A DNA stretch of 64,000 bases from NCBI GenBank assembly GCA_020161365.1, contig JAIUNU010000003.1, positions 310,001 to 374,000 on the forward strand, given 5' to 3'. Source of the stretch: Pseudomonadota bacterium. Its GTDB lineage: Bacteria; Pseudomonadota; Alphaproteobacteria; Caulobacterales; Caulobacteraceae. A program made the position numbers and the translations under genes. A model generated the notes under the pieces. The model was not told the DNA's origin, did no database searches, and saw only the letters and a list, made by a program, of their open reading frames with translations. Below, piece after piece: positions 1 through 9,348 of the stretch; position 1 is the first letter of the stretch, and every line of letters begins with the position of its first letter.

Positions 1-1
1 C

Positions 2-1876
2 CACGTCAACCAGGCGCTGCGCGCCAACGTGCTCTACACGCGCGACAAGGACTACATCGTCAAGGGCGGCGAGGTGATCCTGATCGACGAGTTCACCGGC
101 CGCATGATGACCGGCCGCCGCCTGTCCGAAGGCCTGCACCAGGCCATCGAGGCCAAGGAAGGCGCCGACATCCAGCCCGAGAACCAGACCCTGGCCTCGG
201 TGACGATCCAGAACTACTTCCGCCTCTACAAGAAGCTGTCGGGCATGACCGGCACGGCGTCGACCGAGGCCCAGGAATTCGACGACATCTACAAGATGAG
301 CGTCTCGGAGATTCCGACCAACCGGACCATCCAGCGCATCGACGACGACGACGAAGTCTATCGCACCGAGCGCGAAAAGAATGAAGCGATCCTCAAGCAG
401 ATCGCCGATTGCCACATGCGCGGCCAGCCGATCCTGGTCGGCACCGTCTCGATCGAGAAGTCGGAAGAGCTGTCCAAGCTCCTGACCAACTACACCTTCG
501 AGAATGACGGCAAGAAGCAGAAGGGCATCCCGCACCAGGTGCTGAACGCCCGCTTCCACGAGCAGGAAGCCGTGATCGTCGCGGACGCCGGCGTGCCCGG
601 CGCGGTGACCATCGCCACCAACATGGCCGGCCGGGGCACCGACATCCAGCTGGGCGGCAGCATCGACATGCGCCTGTTCAACTGGCGCCAGCAGCAACGC
701 GGCATGGGTCTGGAGATCACGGTCGAGGATGAGGCCGAAGAACGCGCCCGCCTCGAGAGCGAGATCGCCGACAAGAAGGCCCAGGCCCTGGCCGCCGGTG
801 GCCTGTTCGTGCTGGGCACCGAGCGCCACGAAAGCCGCCGCATCGACAATCAGCTGCGCGGCCGTACCGGCCGTCAGGGCGACCCGGGTCGGTCGAAGTT
901 CTTCCTGTCGTGCGAGGACGACCTGCTGCGCATCTTCGCCGGCGACCGTCTGGACGCGATCATGCGCACCTTCGGCGTCCAGGAAGGCGAAGCCATCACC
1001 CACAAGTGGCTGAACAACGCCATCGCCACGGCGCAAAAGCGCGTCGAGCAGCGCAACTACGAAATCCGCAAGAATCTCCTGAAGTACGACGACGTCGTCA
1101 ACGACCAGCGCAAGGCCGTGTTCGAGCAGCGCCAGGAGTTCATGGAGTCCAGCGACCTCTCGGAAATCATCACCGAGATGCGCCACGACACGATCGACGA
1201 TCTGGTCGCCCGCCACCTGCCGCCCAAGGCCTACGCCGAGCAGTGGGATGTCGAGGGCCTGACCGAACGCGTGAAGTCGATCCTGGGTCTGGACCTGCCG
1301 ATCGCCGAGTGGGCCGCCGAGGAAGGCATCGCCGACGAGGAGATGAAGGAGCGCATCACCAAGGCCGCCGACGCCTACGCGGCCCAGCGCGAGGAGATCA
1401 TCACGCCCGAGCAGATGCGCTCGGTCGAGAAGAACTTCCTGCTGCAGATGATCGATCTGCAGTGGCGCGAACACCTGATGCACCTGGATCACCTGCGCAA
1501 CGTCATCGGCCTGCGCGGTTACGGCCAGCGCGATCCGCTGAACGAGTACAAGACCGAAGCCTTCTCGCTGTTCGAGAAGCTGCTAGGCGACCTGCGCACC
1601 AACACCACCCGCTGGCTGATGACGGTCGAGATCGCCTATGCCGAGCCGGAGGTTCCGACCGCGCCGCTGGATAACCTGGTCGAGGTCCATCTGGACCCGC
1701 TTACCGGCGAGAACGCCGCCGTCGCGGGAGCCATTCCGGAAGGCCTGTCGCCGCAACAGCGTCAGGCCCTACCGATCTCGGCCCTACCCGAGGACTGGGA
1801 GCGCACCAACCGCAACGCCCCCTGCCCCTGTGGCTCGGGCAAGAAGTTCAAGCAGTGCCACGGCTCGCTGGTCTGA
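2..1876 (+). CDS. secA: Preprotein translocase ATPase SecA, 3' part (5' end outside window)
   Basis: This is the motor ATPase of the Sec pathway, which pushes unfolded preproteins through SecYEG at the inner membrane. The frame is already open at base 2, so the N-terminal nucleotide-binding part lies upstream; the GTG at 29 is internal. Visible are the second motor half with [12 protein letters not shown] and the [18 protein letters not shown] arginine-finger region, the helical scaffold/wing domain, and the C-terminal SEC-C zinc motif [13 protein letters not shown], which binds SecB and lipid. About 625 of the usual 900 or so residues are present. A strong terminator follows directly. Identification is secure; only the left edge is missing. 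Confidence 0.98.
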   Translation, partial: HVNQALRANVLYTRDKDYIVKGGEVILIDEFTGRMMTGRRLSEGLHQAIEAKEGADIQPENQTLASVTIQNYFRLYKKLSGMTGTASTEAQEFDDIYKMSVSEIPTNRTIQRIDDDDEVYRTEREKNEAILKQIADCHMRGQPILVGTVSIEKSEELSKLLTNYTFENDGKKQKGIPHQVLNARFHEQEAVIVADAGVPGAVTIATNMAGRGTDIQLGGSIDMRLFNWRQQQRGMGLEITVEDEAEERARLESEIADKKAQALAAGGLFVLGTERHESRRIDNQLRGRTGRQGDPGRSKFFLSCEDDLLRIFAGDRLDAIMRTFGVQEGEAITHKWLNNAIATAQKRVEQRNYEIRKNLLKYDDVVNDQRKAVFEQRQEFMESSDLSEIITEMRHDTIDDLVARHLPPKAYAEQWDVEGLTERVKSILGLDLPIAEWAAEEGIADEEMKERITKAADAYAAQREEIITPEQMRSVEKNFLLQMIDLQWREHLMHLDHLRNVIGLRGYGQRDPLNEYKTEAFSLFEKLLGDLRTNTTRWLMTVEIAYAEPEVPTAPLDNLVEVHLDPLTGENAAVAGAIPEGLSPQQRQALPISALPEDWERTNRNAPCPCGSGKKFKQCHGSLV

Positions 1877-1901
1877 CGCTTGACCTGAACTGAAGACGAA
1901 G

Positions 1902-1934
1902 ACGCCCGCCCCGGGAAACCTGGGCGGGCGTTTC
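1902..1934. terminator. Bidirectional rho-independent terminator after secA
   Basis: A perfect 10-bp stem (ACGCCCGCCC at 1902-1911 pairing with GGGCGGGCGT at 1922-1931) with a 10-base loop, followed by TTTCT on the + strand. It sits 25 bases after the secA stop and abuts the stop of the convergent MFS gene (TAG at 1934-1936 on the minus strand), so it probably ends both transcripts. Confidence 0.8.
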
Positions 1935-3298
1935 TATGAGCCGCCTTCCCCCTCCGGGAGAAGGACAATCAGGCCCGCCCCGACCAGCAGCGCCGCCGCG
2001 CTGATGCCCGACACCCGAAGCCCCGCTACCGCATCCGCCCCCGCCAGCGCGCCGAAGATCGCCACGCCCGCCGCCCCGCCGACCTGGCGGCAGGCGTTCA
2101 GCGCGCCCGAGGCCGCGCCGGCGTCATGGCGATCGACGCTGGCCAGCAGACCGCTGGTCAGGGCTGGGATCGCCAAGCCCATGCCGCCGGGGATCAAGGC
2201 GAAGCCCGGCAACATCTCGACGAGGCTGCTCGTCGCGTCCAGTCGCGCTGTCAGAGCGTAGCCGCAGGCCGCGATCAGGACGCCGCCGGCCGTCACCGTC
2301 CTTGCGCCGAACCGCGCGACAAGGCCGCCGCTCAAGAGGTTCGAGATGATGAAGGTCGCGGTGAGAGGCAGGAACGCCACGCCCGCCTGGCTCGGCGGCC
2401 AATGCAGCGCGCGCAGCATGTAGAGGCCCAGAACGAAGATCAGGCCGTAATAGGTGAAGTTCAGCGATGAGCCGACCACCAGCGCGGTCCAGGCCGGACG
2501 CTTGCAGAAGACATCGAGCGGCATGGCCGGATGCGGCGTCCGCCGCTCGAACAGCACGAAGCCGCCCGCCAGGCCTGCGCCCGCGACCAGGGCCGCCAGA
2601 GGCGCGCCGCTCCAGCCGCGATGGCCGCCCTCGATCAGCCCGCCGACCAGAAGCGAGACGGCGGCGACCGCAAGGGCCTGGCCGGGAAGGTCGAGCGTGA
2701 CCCGGGGCTTGGCGGGCGTCACCGGCGCGACCGCCAGGGTCAGGATCGCGCCTAGCACGCAAACCGGCAGATTGACGAAGAACACCCAGCGCCAACCTAC
2801 GGTCTCGACCAGAAGGCCGCCCAGAACCGGCCCGGCCGCGATCGATACGCCGCCGGCGGCGGTCCACCACCCCACCGCCGCGGCCCGCGCGCGATCGTCG
2901 CCGTGGGCGGCGTGAGCGATCAGGGCGAGGGACGGCGGGATCAGCAGCGCGCCCGCCGCGCCCTGGGCCGCCCGCGCCCCGATAAGCGTCAGGGGATTGC
3001 TCGCCAACCCGCAGGCGGCGGAGGTCAGGGCGAACAGCAGCAGGCCCGCGACGAAGGCGCGGCGCGGTCCAACCCGGTCACCGATCGCGCCCGCCGACAG
3101 AAGCATCGCCGCCAGGGCCAGCACATACGCATCCACCACCCACTGGAGTTGGGCGGTGGACGCCACGAAGTCGCGCCCGATCGCGTCCAGAGCGACATTG
3201 ACGATAGTCACGTCCAACTGCGTGACGAAGAAGCCGAAGCTGGCGGCGGCGGTGATCCAGCTCAGGGGCGGGGACGAGGTGCTCATGGACGCCGTCAT
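1934..3298 (-). CDS. MFS drug/proton antiporter, DHA2 (EmrB/QacA) type
   Basis: A multidrug exporter of the major facilitator superfamily with about 14 predicted membrane segments. Near the N-terminus are FVTQLDVTIVNVALDAIG and QWVVDAYVLALAAMLL (the DHA2 motif D1 and TM2 region), then GDRVGPRRAFVAG (motif A) and GPVLGGLLVETVGWRWVFFVN (motif C region). Length is about 454 residues from the ATG at 3298; an ATG four codons downstream at 3286 is equally possible. In-frame sequence upstream of 3298 runs into the divergent regulator and is not hydrophobic, so it was excluded. The last residues (LLPEGEGGS) fall in a small GC hairpin resembling repeat family D. The divergent ArsR-like gene probably regulates it. 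Confidence 0.9.
   Translation of the reverse strand: MTASMSTSSPPLSWITAAASFGFFVTQLDVTIVNVALDAIGRDFVASTAQLQWVVDAYVLALAAMLLSAGAIGDRVGPRRAFVAGLLLFALTSAACGLASNPLTLIGARAAQGAAGALLIPPSLALIAHAAHGDDRARAAAVGWWTAAGGVSIAAGPVLGGLLVETVGWRWVFFVNLPVCVLGAILTLAVAPVTPAKPRVTLDLPGQALAVAAVSLLVGGLIEGGHRGWSGAPLAALVAGAGLAGGFVLFERRTPHPAMPLDVFCKRPAWTALVVGSSLNFTYYGLIFVLGLYMLRALHWPPSQAGVAFLPLTATFIISNLLSGGLVARFGARTVTAGGVLIAACGYALTARLDATSSLVEMLPGFALIPGGMGLAIPALTSGLLASVDRHDAGAASGALNACRQVGGAAGVAIFGALAGADAVAGLRVSGISAAALLVGAGLIVLLPEGEGGS
1944..1970. repeat. Family D-like hairpin fragment at the 3' end of the MFS gene
   Basis: CTTCCCCCTCCGGGAGAAGG plus flank resembles the right-hand hairpin of repeat family D (CTTCTCCCTCTGGGAGAAGG at 54101-54120). 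It encodes the last eight residues of the exporter. The match is short, so shared origin is only a suggestion. Confidence 0.4.
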
Positions 3299-3371
3299 GC
3301 CCCGGTCCAGCGCCGGATTGCTACACGCGCCGATGAACCATTCCGGCCGCAATCGGTCTAAGGTGCCGGTC

Positions 3372-4076
3372 ATGGACGCCAACATCGCCACCCCCGCCGC
3401 CTTGATTGGCGACCCGACCCGCGCGGCCATGCTCCAGGCGCTGCAGGACGGCCGCGCCCAGCCCGCAAGCGCTCTGGCCTGGGCCGCCGGGGTCACCGCC
3501 CAAGCCGCCAGCAACCATCTGGCGAAGCTCGTCGATGGCGGCCTTCTGGCCGTGGAGCGTCAGGGTCGTCATCGCTACTACCGTCTGGCCTCCGCGGATG
3601 TCGCTCACGCGATCGAGGCCCTATCGGTGCTCGCCGCGCCGATCCGCGCGCTGGACAAGCCCCGCTCCTCCAAGGCGCGCGCCTTGCGCGACGCGCGGTG
3701 TTGCTACGGACACTTGGCCGGACGGCTGGGGGTCAAGGTCTGCGACGCCTTGATCGCCCATGATCTCCTCCGTCCCACCGCCGACAAGCTCTATGAGGTT
3801 ACGCCAGAGGGCCGCGTCTGGTTCGAGGACCTCGGCGTGTCGGTCGACAGCCTGCGCTCGACCCGCGGCGTCGCCCGTCAATGCCTGGACTGGACCGAGC
3901 GCCGCCATCACCTGGCCGGCCCCCTGGGCGTCAAACTGCTGGCGGCGCTTACCGCACGCGGCTGGCTGACCTTGGAGACCCGGGGTCGCGCGGTGCGGCT
4001 GACACCCGACGGCGCCCAGGCGCTGCGGTCTTTGCTGGGCGTCAGCTTGGACGATGAAGCCTGCGTCGCGGCGTAG
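3372..4076 (+). CDS. ArsR-type winged-helix transcriptional regulator
   Basis: A helix-turn-helix regulator, probably controlling the divergent MFS exporter. Residues about 10-80 form an ArsR-type winged helix: LIGDPTRAAMLQALQDG, the recognition helix in AAGVTAQAASNHLAKLVDGG, and the wing ERQGRHRYYRLA. The remaining 150 residues are an extended C-terminal region with more small helical segments and two Cys (DARCCYGHLAGRLG). At about 234 residues it is twice the size of a minimal ArsR; long forms of this kind are known in proteobacteria and may sense something other than metals. The ATG at 3372 opens the HTH domain; the long in-frame region before it is antisense to the exporter and was not used. 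Confidence 0.88.
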   Translation: MDANIATPAALIGDPTRAAMLQALQDGRAQPASALAWAAGVTAQAASNHLAKLVDGGLLAVERQGRHRYYRLASADVAHAIEALSVLAAPIRALDKPRSSKARALRDARCCYGHLAGRLGVKVCDALIAHDLLRPTADKLYEVTPEGRVWFEDLGVSVDSLRSTRGVARQCLDWTERRHHLAGPLGVKLLAALTARGWLTLETRGRAVRLTPDGAQALRSLLGVSLDDEACVAA

Positions 4077-4082
4077 CGGCCT

Positions 4083-5138
4083 CTAAGGCCTCAGCACCAC
4101 GCCCACGTCCGGCGCGGTCCCGCCCTCGACCTGTTCCAGATAGGCCGCCACGATCGCCTCCCGGCCCTGCCCTTCCTTGACCTTCAGCCAGCGCGGGGCG
4201 TCCGCCACGAAGGGCGTCCAGGCCGCCCCATAGCGTTGGTCGAACTCGCCGCCGGCCCAATCCTGGCGACGCTTGGCGATCCGGTCGGGGGCGAAGAAGA
4301 ACACGGGCTGCGGACCCGGGAGTTGCGTCTGGGCGCGAGGGACCTCCCAGTGAGTGCCGCCCACCAGGATCGAAGCCTTGAGGTCGTCGCCGAAGCGGCT
4401 ATGGACCGCGCCCAGCACCTGGCTGTCGCCGGCGAAGTCGACGAACACGGCCGGCGTCGCGATCGGCGCGCCGGCGATATTGTCGTACAGAACAACCTCG
4501 TCGTAGAAGCCCAGCCCCTCGACGAAGGCCTTGTTGCGCGGCGAGGTCAGGCCGACGACCTTCACGCCGCCGCGCCGCTTCAGCAGCGCCGCCAGGGCGA
4601 TGGCGGTCTTGGACGAGGCGCTGGACAGGATCACGCTCTGGGCGCCGTGGAAGCCGGCCTCGTCCAGCTGGTCCTCGATCAGGAACGAGGTCATGAACAG
4701 CGGCTGCAGCAGGGCGCGATAGGCTTCCAGCGGCTCCTCGGCTCCGACCGCCGCATACTGGTTATAGATCACGGCCATCGGCTGGCGATGCGGCGCGGCG
4801 TCCAGGAAGCCGCTCTTGCCCGCCCGGGCCTGAACCGTCAGGTGCGTCGACATCGGCCAGTAGCCGTAGAAGCGCTGGCCCACCGCGATCTCGGGATGGG
4901 CGCTGGCCTCGACGCGCGCGTGACCCCAGACCGGAACCCGCCCAAAGCCCTCCGGCGCGGGAAAGAAATCCCAGTACTTCATCATCTCGCCGAACACCGC
5001 ATAGGTGATGTTGTTGGCCGTCAGGGCGAAGCTCTCGATCGCCAGGCGCACCTCGCCATCGGCCAGCGGCGCCGGCGCGGCGTCGCGGATCTCGGTGCGG
5101 CGCAGATCGGTCTTGGTGACGAGCAGGTCCCAGGCCAT
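4083..5138 (-). CDS. DUF2855 family protein
   Basis: A 351-residue cytoplasmic protein that matches the DUF2855 family, whose function is not established. Visible hallmarks are the N-terminal MAWDLLVTKTDLRRTEIRD, a medium-chain-dehydrogenase-like first half (ALTANNITYAVFGEMMKYW, then VPVWGHARVEAS), FLIEDQLDEAGFHGAQSVIL followed by SSASSKTAIALAALLKRRG, which looks like a Rossmann nucleotide-binding turn, and DFAGDSQVLGAVHSRFGD. The fold is thus probably MDR-like without the zinc ligands of alcohol dehydrogenases. The start at 5138 has AGGGAGA nearby upstream. It is divergent from a membrane-bound AraC-type regulator 132 bases away, its likely controller. Confidence 0.85.
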   Translation of the reverse strand: MAWDLLVTKTDLRRTEIRDAAPAPLADGEVRLAIESFALTANNITYAVFGEMMKYWDFFPAPEGFGRVPVWGHARVEASAHPEIAVGQRFYGYWPMSTHLTVQARAGKSGFLDAAPHRQPMAVIYNQYAAVGAEEPLEAYRALLQPLFMTSFLIEDQLDEAGFHGAQSVILSSASSKTAIALAALLKRRGGVKVVGLTSPRNKAFVEGLGFYDEVVLYDNIAGAPIATPAVFVDFAGDSQVLGAVHSRFGDDLKASILVGGTHWEVPRAQTQLPGPQPVFFFAPDRIAKRRQDWAGGEFDQRYGAAWTPFVADAPRWLKVKEGQGREAIVAAYLEQVEGGTAPDVGVVLRP

Positions 5139-5270
5139 GGCGTTCTCTCCCTGTTTGCGCGAGAAGCTAGGCGGCGACGACCGGGGCGTCAAACAGCCGT
5201 TCGCGAGTGGCGCGAGCGGTCCAGCGCGCCGGTTCGTGCTAGGCCTACCAAAGTCGTTCCCCGGAGCCCC

Positions 5271-6326
5271 ATGGATATCAGCCAGCTCGATGTGATCGTT
5301 CGGGTCGCCGGCGCCACCCTGCTGCTGCTGTTGACGATCCTCCTGGCGCGGGATCCCAGGACACGCCGGGTGGCGGTCTATTTCGCCCCGATGGCCGTCT
5401 GTCTGCTCGGATTCCTGGCTGGCAACACGCCCGACCCGTCACTCCGATTGAGCGGTCCGCTCGGAACGGTCGGCGCCTTGATCGCCGGCTACGCCGCCGC
5501 CTTCCTGTGGTGGTTCTGTCTGGCCAGCTTCGATCCGCTGTTCCGCCCGCGGGGCGGCGTGCTTTTCATGGGGCTGGCCTGGCTGATCATAGCCAGCGCC
5601 GACCGAGGCCTCTTTGGCCCGGACCTGGCCAGCCGCGGACTGTCCTGGGCGCTGATCGCGCTGGGCGTCTCGATGCTGGCTTATCTGGCCTGGCGCCTGG
5701 TGCGGGACCGCGCCGGTGATCTGGTGGACGAGAGCCGTCGCGCCCGCGTGCTTGTGGTGGTGCTGCTGGCCAGCCAACTGGCGGCGGACTTCTTGGTCGA
5801 CCTGGTCATGGGACTGGACTGGGGCCCGCATGGATTCACGATCCTTCAGAACGCCGCCTTCCTGGCCTTCGCCGCGTGGCTGGCGCTGCGCCTGCTGCCG
5901 GCGCCGGCGCCGGCCGACGCCGCCGCACGGGCGCCCAGCCCCTCACATGCCCCGGCCGAGGAAACACGCCTGATCGAACGCCTGCGCGTGCTGGTCGAGG
6001 TCGAGAAGATCCATCTGGCGCCCGATCTTGATTTCGCCGACGTCGTACGCCGCATGGGCGCGCCGGAGCGCACGGTCCGACGACTGATCAACCATCGCCT
6101 CGGGCACGACCATTTTCGCGCCTTCCTGAACGCTTGCCGAGTGGCCGAGGCCAAGCGGCTGCTCGCCGATCCGACCCGGGCCGACGACAAGCTGATCGCC
6201 ATCGCGTTGGACAGCGGCTTCGCCTCTCTGGCCTCGTTCAACCGCGCCTTCCAGGCCGTGGAGGGGCGTCCGCCCAGCGCCTTTCGCAACGCGCCGACTC
6301 CTGAGGAACGCCCCGCCGTGTTCTGA
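5271..6326 (+). CDS. Membrane-embedded AraC-family transcriptional regulator
   Basis: A 351-residue one-component regulator. Residues 1-210 contain about six to seven hydrophobic helices (for example GATLLLLLTILLA, FLWWFCLASFDPL, ARVLVVVLLASQLAADFLV, AFLAFAAWLALRLL). After a Pro/Ala-rich linker, residues about 235-345 form an AraC DNA-binding domain with both helix-turn-helix parts: DFADVVRRMGAPERTVRRLI and LIAIALDSGFASLASFNRAF. Such proteins sense a membrane or periplasmic signal while bound to DNA at the membrane. The ATG at 5271 starts the first hydrophobic helix; the in-frame region upstream is antisense to DUF2855 and was excluded. It probably regulates the divergent DUF2855 gene and possibly itself. 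Confidence 0.88.
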   Translation: MDISQLDVIVRVAGATLLLLLTILLARDPRTRRVAVYFAPMAVCLLGFLAGNTPDPSLRLSGPLGTVGALIAGYAAAFLWWFCLASFDPLFRPRGGVLFMGLAWLIIASADRGLFGPDLASRGLSWALIALGVSMLAYLAWRLVRDRAGDLVDESRRARVLVVVLLASQLAADFLVDLVMGLDWGPHGFTILQNAAFLAFAAWLALRLLPAPAPADAAARAPSPSHAPAEETRLIERLRVLVEVEKIHLAPDLDFADVVRRMGAPERTVRRLINHRLGHDHFRAFLNACRVAEAKRLLADPTRADDKLIAIALDSGFASLASFNRAFQAVEGRPPSAFRNAPTPEERPAVF

Positions 6327-6382
6327 GAAGCGCGCAATTCCGCGCCGCTCTAAGCCTCGCGCTCCCATCACGAGGCGAGATC

Positions 6383-7093
6383 ATGGACGGATTGTTGAGC
6401 ATCGGCGCGATCCTGGCGCTGCTTTTGTCGGCTGGCGGCGTCATCGCGGTTTTGAGCGGACGCGGCGCCGTCTCGTTCCGCTGGCTTCTCGTGGCGGCGG
6501 GACTGGTCCTGCTGAACGACGCCCTGCTGACCCGGGTCTATCGCGTGGTCCCCGACTGGATCGGCGGCGACTGGAACTGGCAGGGCAAGCTGGCGGCCCT
6601 GGCCGCGACCCTGGCCCTGGCCGCCCTGCCCGTTCTTGGCTGGCGCGCGAGCGGCCTGACCTGGCGACAAGCGCATCTGAAGGGACCGCTGGTCGTCGCG
6701 GCTCTCTACGGGTTGTTGTTCGTCGGCCTGGCGCTCGCCTTTCCGAACGAACCCGCCGACGCCGAGACCCTGGCTTTCCAGCTGACCATGCCCGGCCTCG
6801 AGGAAGAGGCGTTCTATCGCGGCTTGCTGTTGCTGGCCCTGGACCGCGCCTTCACGGGCCGGGTCCGCTTCCTGGGCGTCGACTGGAGCTGGGGCGCGGC
6901 GTTGTCCTGCGCCCTGTTTGGTCTGGCCCACGCGTTCGGCGTCTCGAAGGGCGAGATCTCGTTCGAGCCGCTGGTCTTCGCCCTGACCGCCGGACCTTCG
7001 CTGATCGCCGTGTGGCTGCGCCTGCGTACGGGCAGCCTGCTGCTGCCGGTGCTGATGCATAACCTCGGCAACGCCGCCTCGCTGCTGTTCTGA
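6383..7093 (+). CDS. CPBP (CAAX-like) family intramembrane metalloprotease
   Basis: A 236-residue integral membrane protein with about seven helices. The CPBP/Abi motifs are intact: LEEEAFYRGLLL (EExxxR), LFGLAHAFG (FxxxH) and VLMHNLGNA (HxxxN), the glutamate and histidines that form the metal site. Family members range from CAAX-protease relatives to bacteriocin self-immunity proteins; which role applies here cannot be told. The start has GAGG upstream (6374-6377). It follows the AraC-type gene by 56 bases on the same strand and could be cotranscribed. Confidence 0.88.
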   Translation: MDGLLSIGAILALLLSAGGVIAVLSGRGAVSFRWLLVAAGLVLLNDALLTRVYRVVPDWIGGDWNWQGKLAALAATLALAALPVLGWRASGLTWRQAHLKGPLVVAALYGLLFVGLALAFPNEPADAETLAFQLTMPGLEEEAFYRGLLLLALDRAFTGRVRFLGVDWSWGAALSCALFGLAHAFGVSKGEISFEPLVFALTAGPSLIAVWLRLRTGSLLLPVLMHNLGNAASLLF

Positions 7094-7184
7094 ACACAGC
7101 CAGCATTGTCATCGGGACAATGTTTCGGTTGCCGTGACGCGAGGCGGGGCGCAATCGGAGGTGACCACCGCCGACGGAGCGTCC

Positions 7185-8078
7185 ATGCCCCAAGCCGCCC
7201 TGCCCTTGCGCCACTTCCTGCTGGCCCTGGCCGTGGTGGCGGTCTGGGGGACCAACTTCGTCGTCATCCGCATCGGCCTCGATCACCTGCCGCCGCTGCT
7301 GTTCGCCACCCTGCGCTTTTCGATGGTGCTGTTGCCGATGGCGTTCTTCGTGAAGCGACCGGCGGTGTCGTGGGGCAACCTCGCCGCCTATGGCGTAGCG
7401 ATCGGCGCGGGTCAGTTTGGCCTGCTGTTCATGGCCATGAAGGGCCACATCTCGCCGGGCCTGGCCTCGCTGGTCGTGCAGACCCAGGTGTTCTTCACCA
7501 TCGGCATGGCCATGTGGATCAGCCGCGAGCGCGTTCAGGGCTTCCAGGTGGTGGCCCTGCTGCTGGCCGCGTCGGGCATCATCCTGATCGCCGCACACGG
7601 CGGCGGCTCGGCGACGCCGCTGGGCGTGATCCTGGTGCTGCTGGCCGCCGCCAGCTGGTCGGCCGGCAACATCGTCGCCCGCCAGGCCGGGTCAGTGAAC
7701 ATGCTGGGCTATGTGGTCTGGGCCAGCCTGTTCTCGATCCCGCCGTTGTTCCTTATGTCCCTGTGGCTGGAGGGCTGGCCGGCCATCGTCCAAGGCGTCA
7801 CCGCCGCCACGCCCTGGACCTGGGCGGCTGTCGCCTGGCAGGCGGTGGGCAATACCATGTTCGGCTACGCCGCCTGGGGCTGGCTGCTGGCGAGACACCC
7901 CGCCGCCACCGTCACGCCGATGGCGCTGCTGGTGCCGGTGTTTGGAATGGGCGCTTCCGCGCTTTTGCTGCATGAGGGCCTGCCCGCCTGGAAACTGATC
8001 GCCGCCGCCCTGGTGCTGACGGGCCTGGCGGTCAACATGCTCTGGCCCAAGGTGCGGATGCGGTTCGCGCCGGCTTGA
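7185..8078 (+). CDS. EamA-type drug/metabolite exporter (DMT superfamily)
   Basis: A 297-residue transporter with ten predicted helices arranged as two EamA repeats. The first starts at LLALAVVAVWGTNFVVIRIG and the second at LGVILVLLAAASWSAGNIVA, ending with the typical GLAVNMLWP. Members export amino acids such as homoserine, or other metabolites; substrate is not predictable here. The ATG at 7185 is preceded by GGAG six bases upstream and opens the first helix; an in-frame GTG at 7134 would add 17 polar residues and is less likely. Confidence 0.9.
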   Translation: MPQAALPLRHFLLALAVVAVWGTNFVVIRIGLDHLPPLLFATLRFSMVLLPMAFFVKRPAVSWGNLAAYGVAIGAGQFGLLFMAMKGHISPGLASLVVQTQVFFTIGMAMWISRERVQGFQVVALLLAASGIILIAAHGGGSATPLGVILVLLAAASWSAGNIVARQAGSVNMLGYVVWASLFSIPPLFLMSLWLEGWPAIVQGVTAATPWTWAAVAWQAVGNTMFGYAAWGWLLARHPAATVTPMALLVPVFGMGASALLLHEGLPAWKLIAAALVLTGLAVNMLWPKVRMRFAPA

Positions 8079-8127
8079 CCTCCGTCAGGGAAATGCGCGG
8101 ACCCTCCCGCGGAACAGGGAGGCCGTC

Positions 8128-9276
8128 ATGGTGAAGACGTTCGAGGTCAACTGGACCCGCGACCAGATCGACAAGGTGCTGGACCAGGTGCGCGCCTATG
8201 AGTTTCCACCCGCGCCCGAGGGCGGCGGCTGGGGCTATGGCTGCGACGCGGACTTCCTGAGGGGCCTCTGCGCCTATTGGACCGACGGTTTCGACGTCGG
8301 CGCGGCGCAGGCCAATCTGAACCGCTTTCCGCAGTTCACCACCACGGTCGAGGATCTCGACATCCACTTCGTCCACGTGGTCGGCGAGGCCGGCGGCAAG
8401 CGACCGCTCCTGATCACCCACGGCTGGCCGGGCAGCCACTTCGAGTTCTGGGACGCGATCGAGCCCCTGGCCTTCCCATCCCGCCATGGCGGCGATCCGG
8501 CGGACGCCTTCGATCTAATAATCCCCTCGCTGCCGGGCTTCGGCTTTTCGGGTAAGCCCAAGCGGCCGCTGGGCCAGCGCGCCACGGCGCGCCTGTTCAA
8601 CACCCTGATGACCCGCGAGCTGGGCTACGAGACCTACCTCGCCCAGGGCGGTGACTGGGGCGGGCTCGTCACCTCGTGGCTCGGCCTCGACCACGGCGCG
8701 CATGTGAAGGCCATCCATCTGAACATGATCGGCCTACGTCCGGCCGGTCCGCCACGCACCCAGGACGAGATCGACTGGATCACCGGGTTCGGCGCCCAGA
8801 TGGACCTCTGGGGCGCCTATTTCCGGCTGCAGGCCAGCAAGCCGCAATCGGTGGCTTGGCTTGGCGCCAACAATCCGGTCGGCCAGGCGGCCTGGATCCT
8901 GGAACGCTTCCACGACTGGGCCGACCTCTCCGGCAAGCCGTTCGAGCAGGTATTCACGCGCGACCAGCTGCTGATCAACCTGATGCTCTACGTGACGACC
9001 GGCAGCTTCACGACCGGCGCCTGGTACTACCGCGCCATGCTGGAGGAAGGCGGCCCGGTCCTGGCGGAAGGTCAGCGCTGCGAGACGCCCACCGCCTTCG
9101 CCAATTTCCCCGGCGAGAGCATCTACAAGCCCCCGCCCCGCTCGTGGGCCGACCGCGCCTACAACATCACCCGCTGGAGCGAGATGCCGCGCGGCGGCCA
9201 CTTCGCAGCGATGGAGGAGCCGGGGCTGTTCGTCGACGACGTGCGGGCCTGGGCGCGCGAACTCCCCTCCCTCTGA
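8128..9276 (+). CDS. Epoxide hydrolase, microsomal (EHN) type alpha/beta hydrolase
   Basis: A 382-residue enzyme expected to open epoxides to diols. The N-terminal cap (EHN) domain spans about residues 1-100 (FEVNWTRDQIDKVLDQVRAY). The alpha/beta-hydrolase core contains the oxyanion motif HGWPGSHFEFW and the nucleophile elbow AQGGDWGGL with Asp176 (codon 8653-8655), where most hydrolases have Ser. The late part carries GGHFAAMEEP with the catalytic His. Juvenile-hormone/microsomal-type bacterial homologues have this length and order. It stands alone between a DMT exporter and a threonine aldolase; substrate unknown. Confidence 0.92.
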   Translation: MVKTFEVNWTRDQIDKVLDQVRAYEFPPAPEGGGWGYGCDADFLRGLCAYWTDGFDVGAAQANLNRFPQFTTTVEDLDIHFVHVVGEAGGKRPLLITHGWPGSHFEFWDAIEPLAFPSRHGGDPADAFDLIIPSLPGFGFSGKPKRPLGQRATARLFNTLMTRELGYETYLAQGGDWGGLVTSWLGLDHGAHVKAIHLNMIGLRPAGPPRTQDEIDWITGFGAQMDLWGAYFRLQASKPQSVAWLGANNPVGQAAWILERFHDWADLSGKPFEQVFTRDQLLINLMLYVTTGSFTTGAWYYRAMLEEGGPVLAEGQRCETPTAFANFPGESIYKPPPRSWADRAYNITRWSEMPRGGHFAAMEEPGLFVDDVRAWARELPSL

Positions 9277-9348
9277 TGGGAAGGGAGCTTCTGGACGCCC
9301 CCATCTAGCCGTGGCATCCGGTGGCCGAAGTTTGCGCACCGAGGACCC

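Noticed and set aside
3316..3354. GATTGC / GCAATC dyad in the MFS-ArsR gap
   Set aside because: Six-base arms 27 bases apart are too weak and too far apart to call an ArsR operator.
3287..3514. Upstream in-frame extension of the MFS exporter, and 2997-3371 extension of the ArsR gene
   Set aside because: Each extension is antisense to the partner gene, has no hydrophobic or HTH content, and good starts exist at 3298 and 3372.
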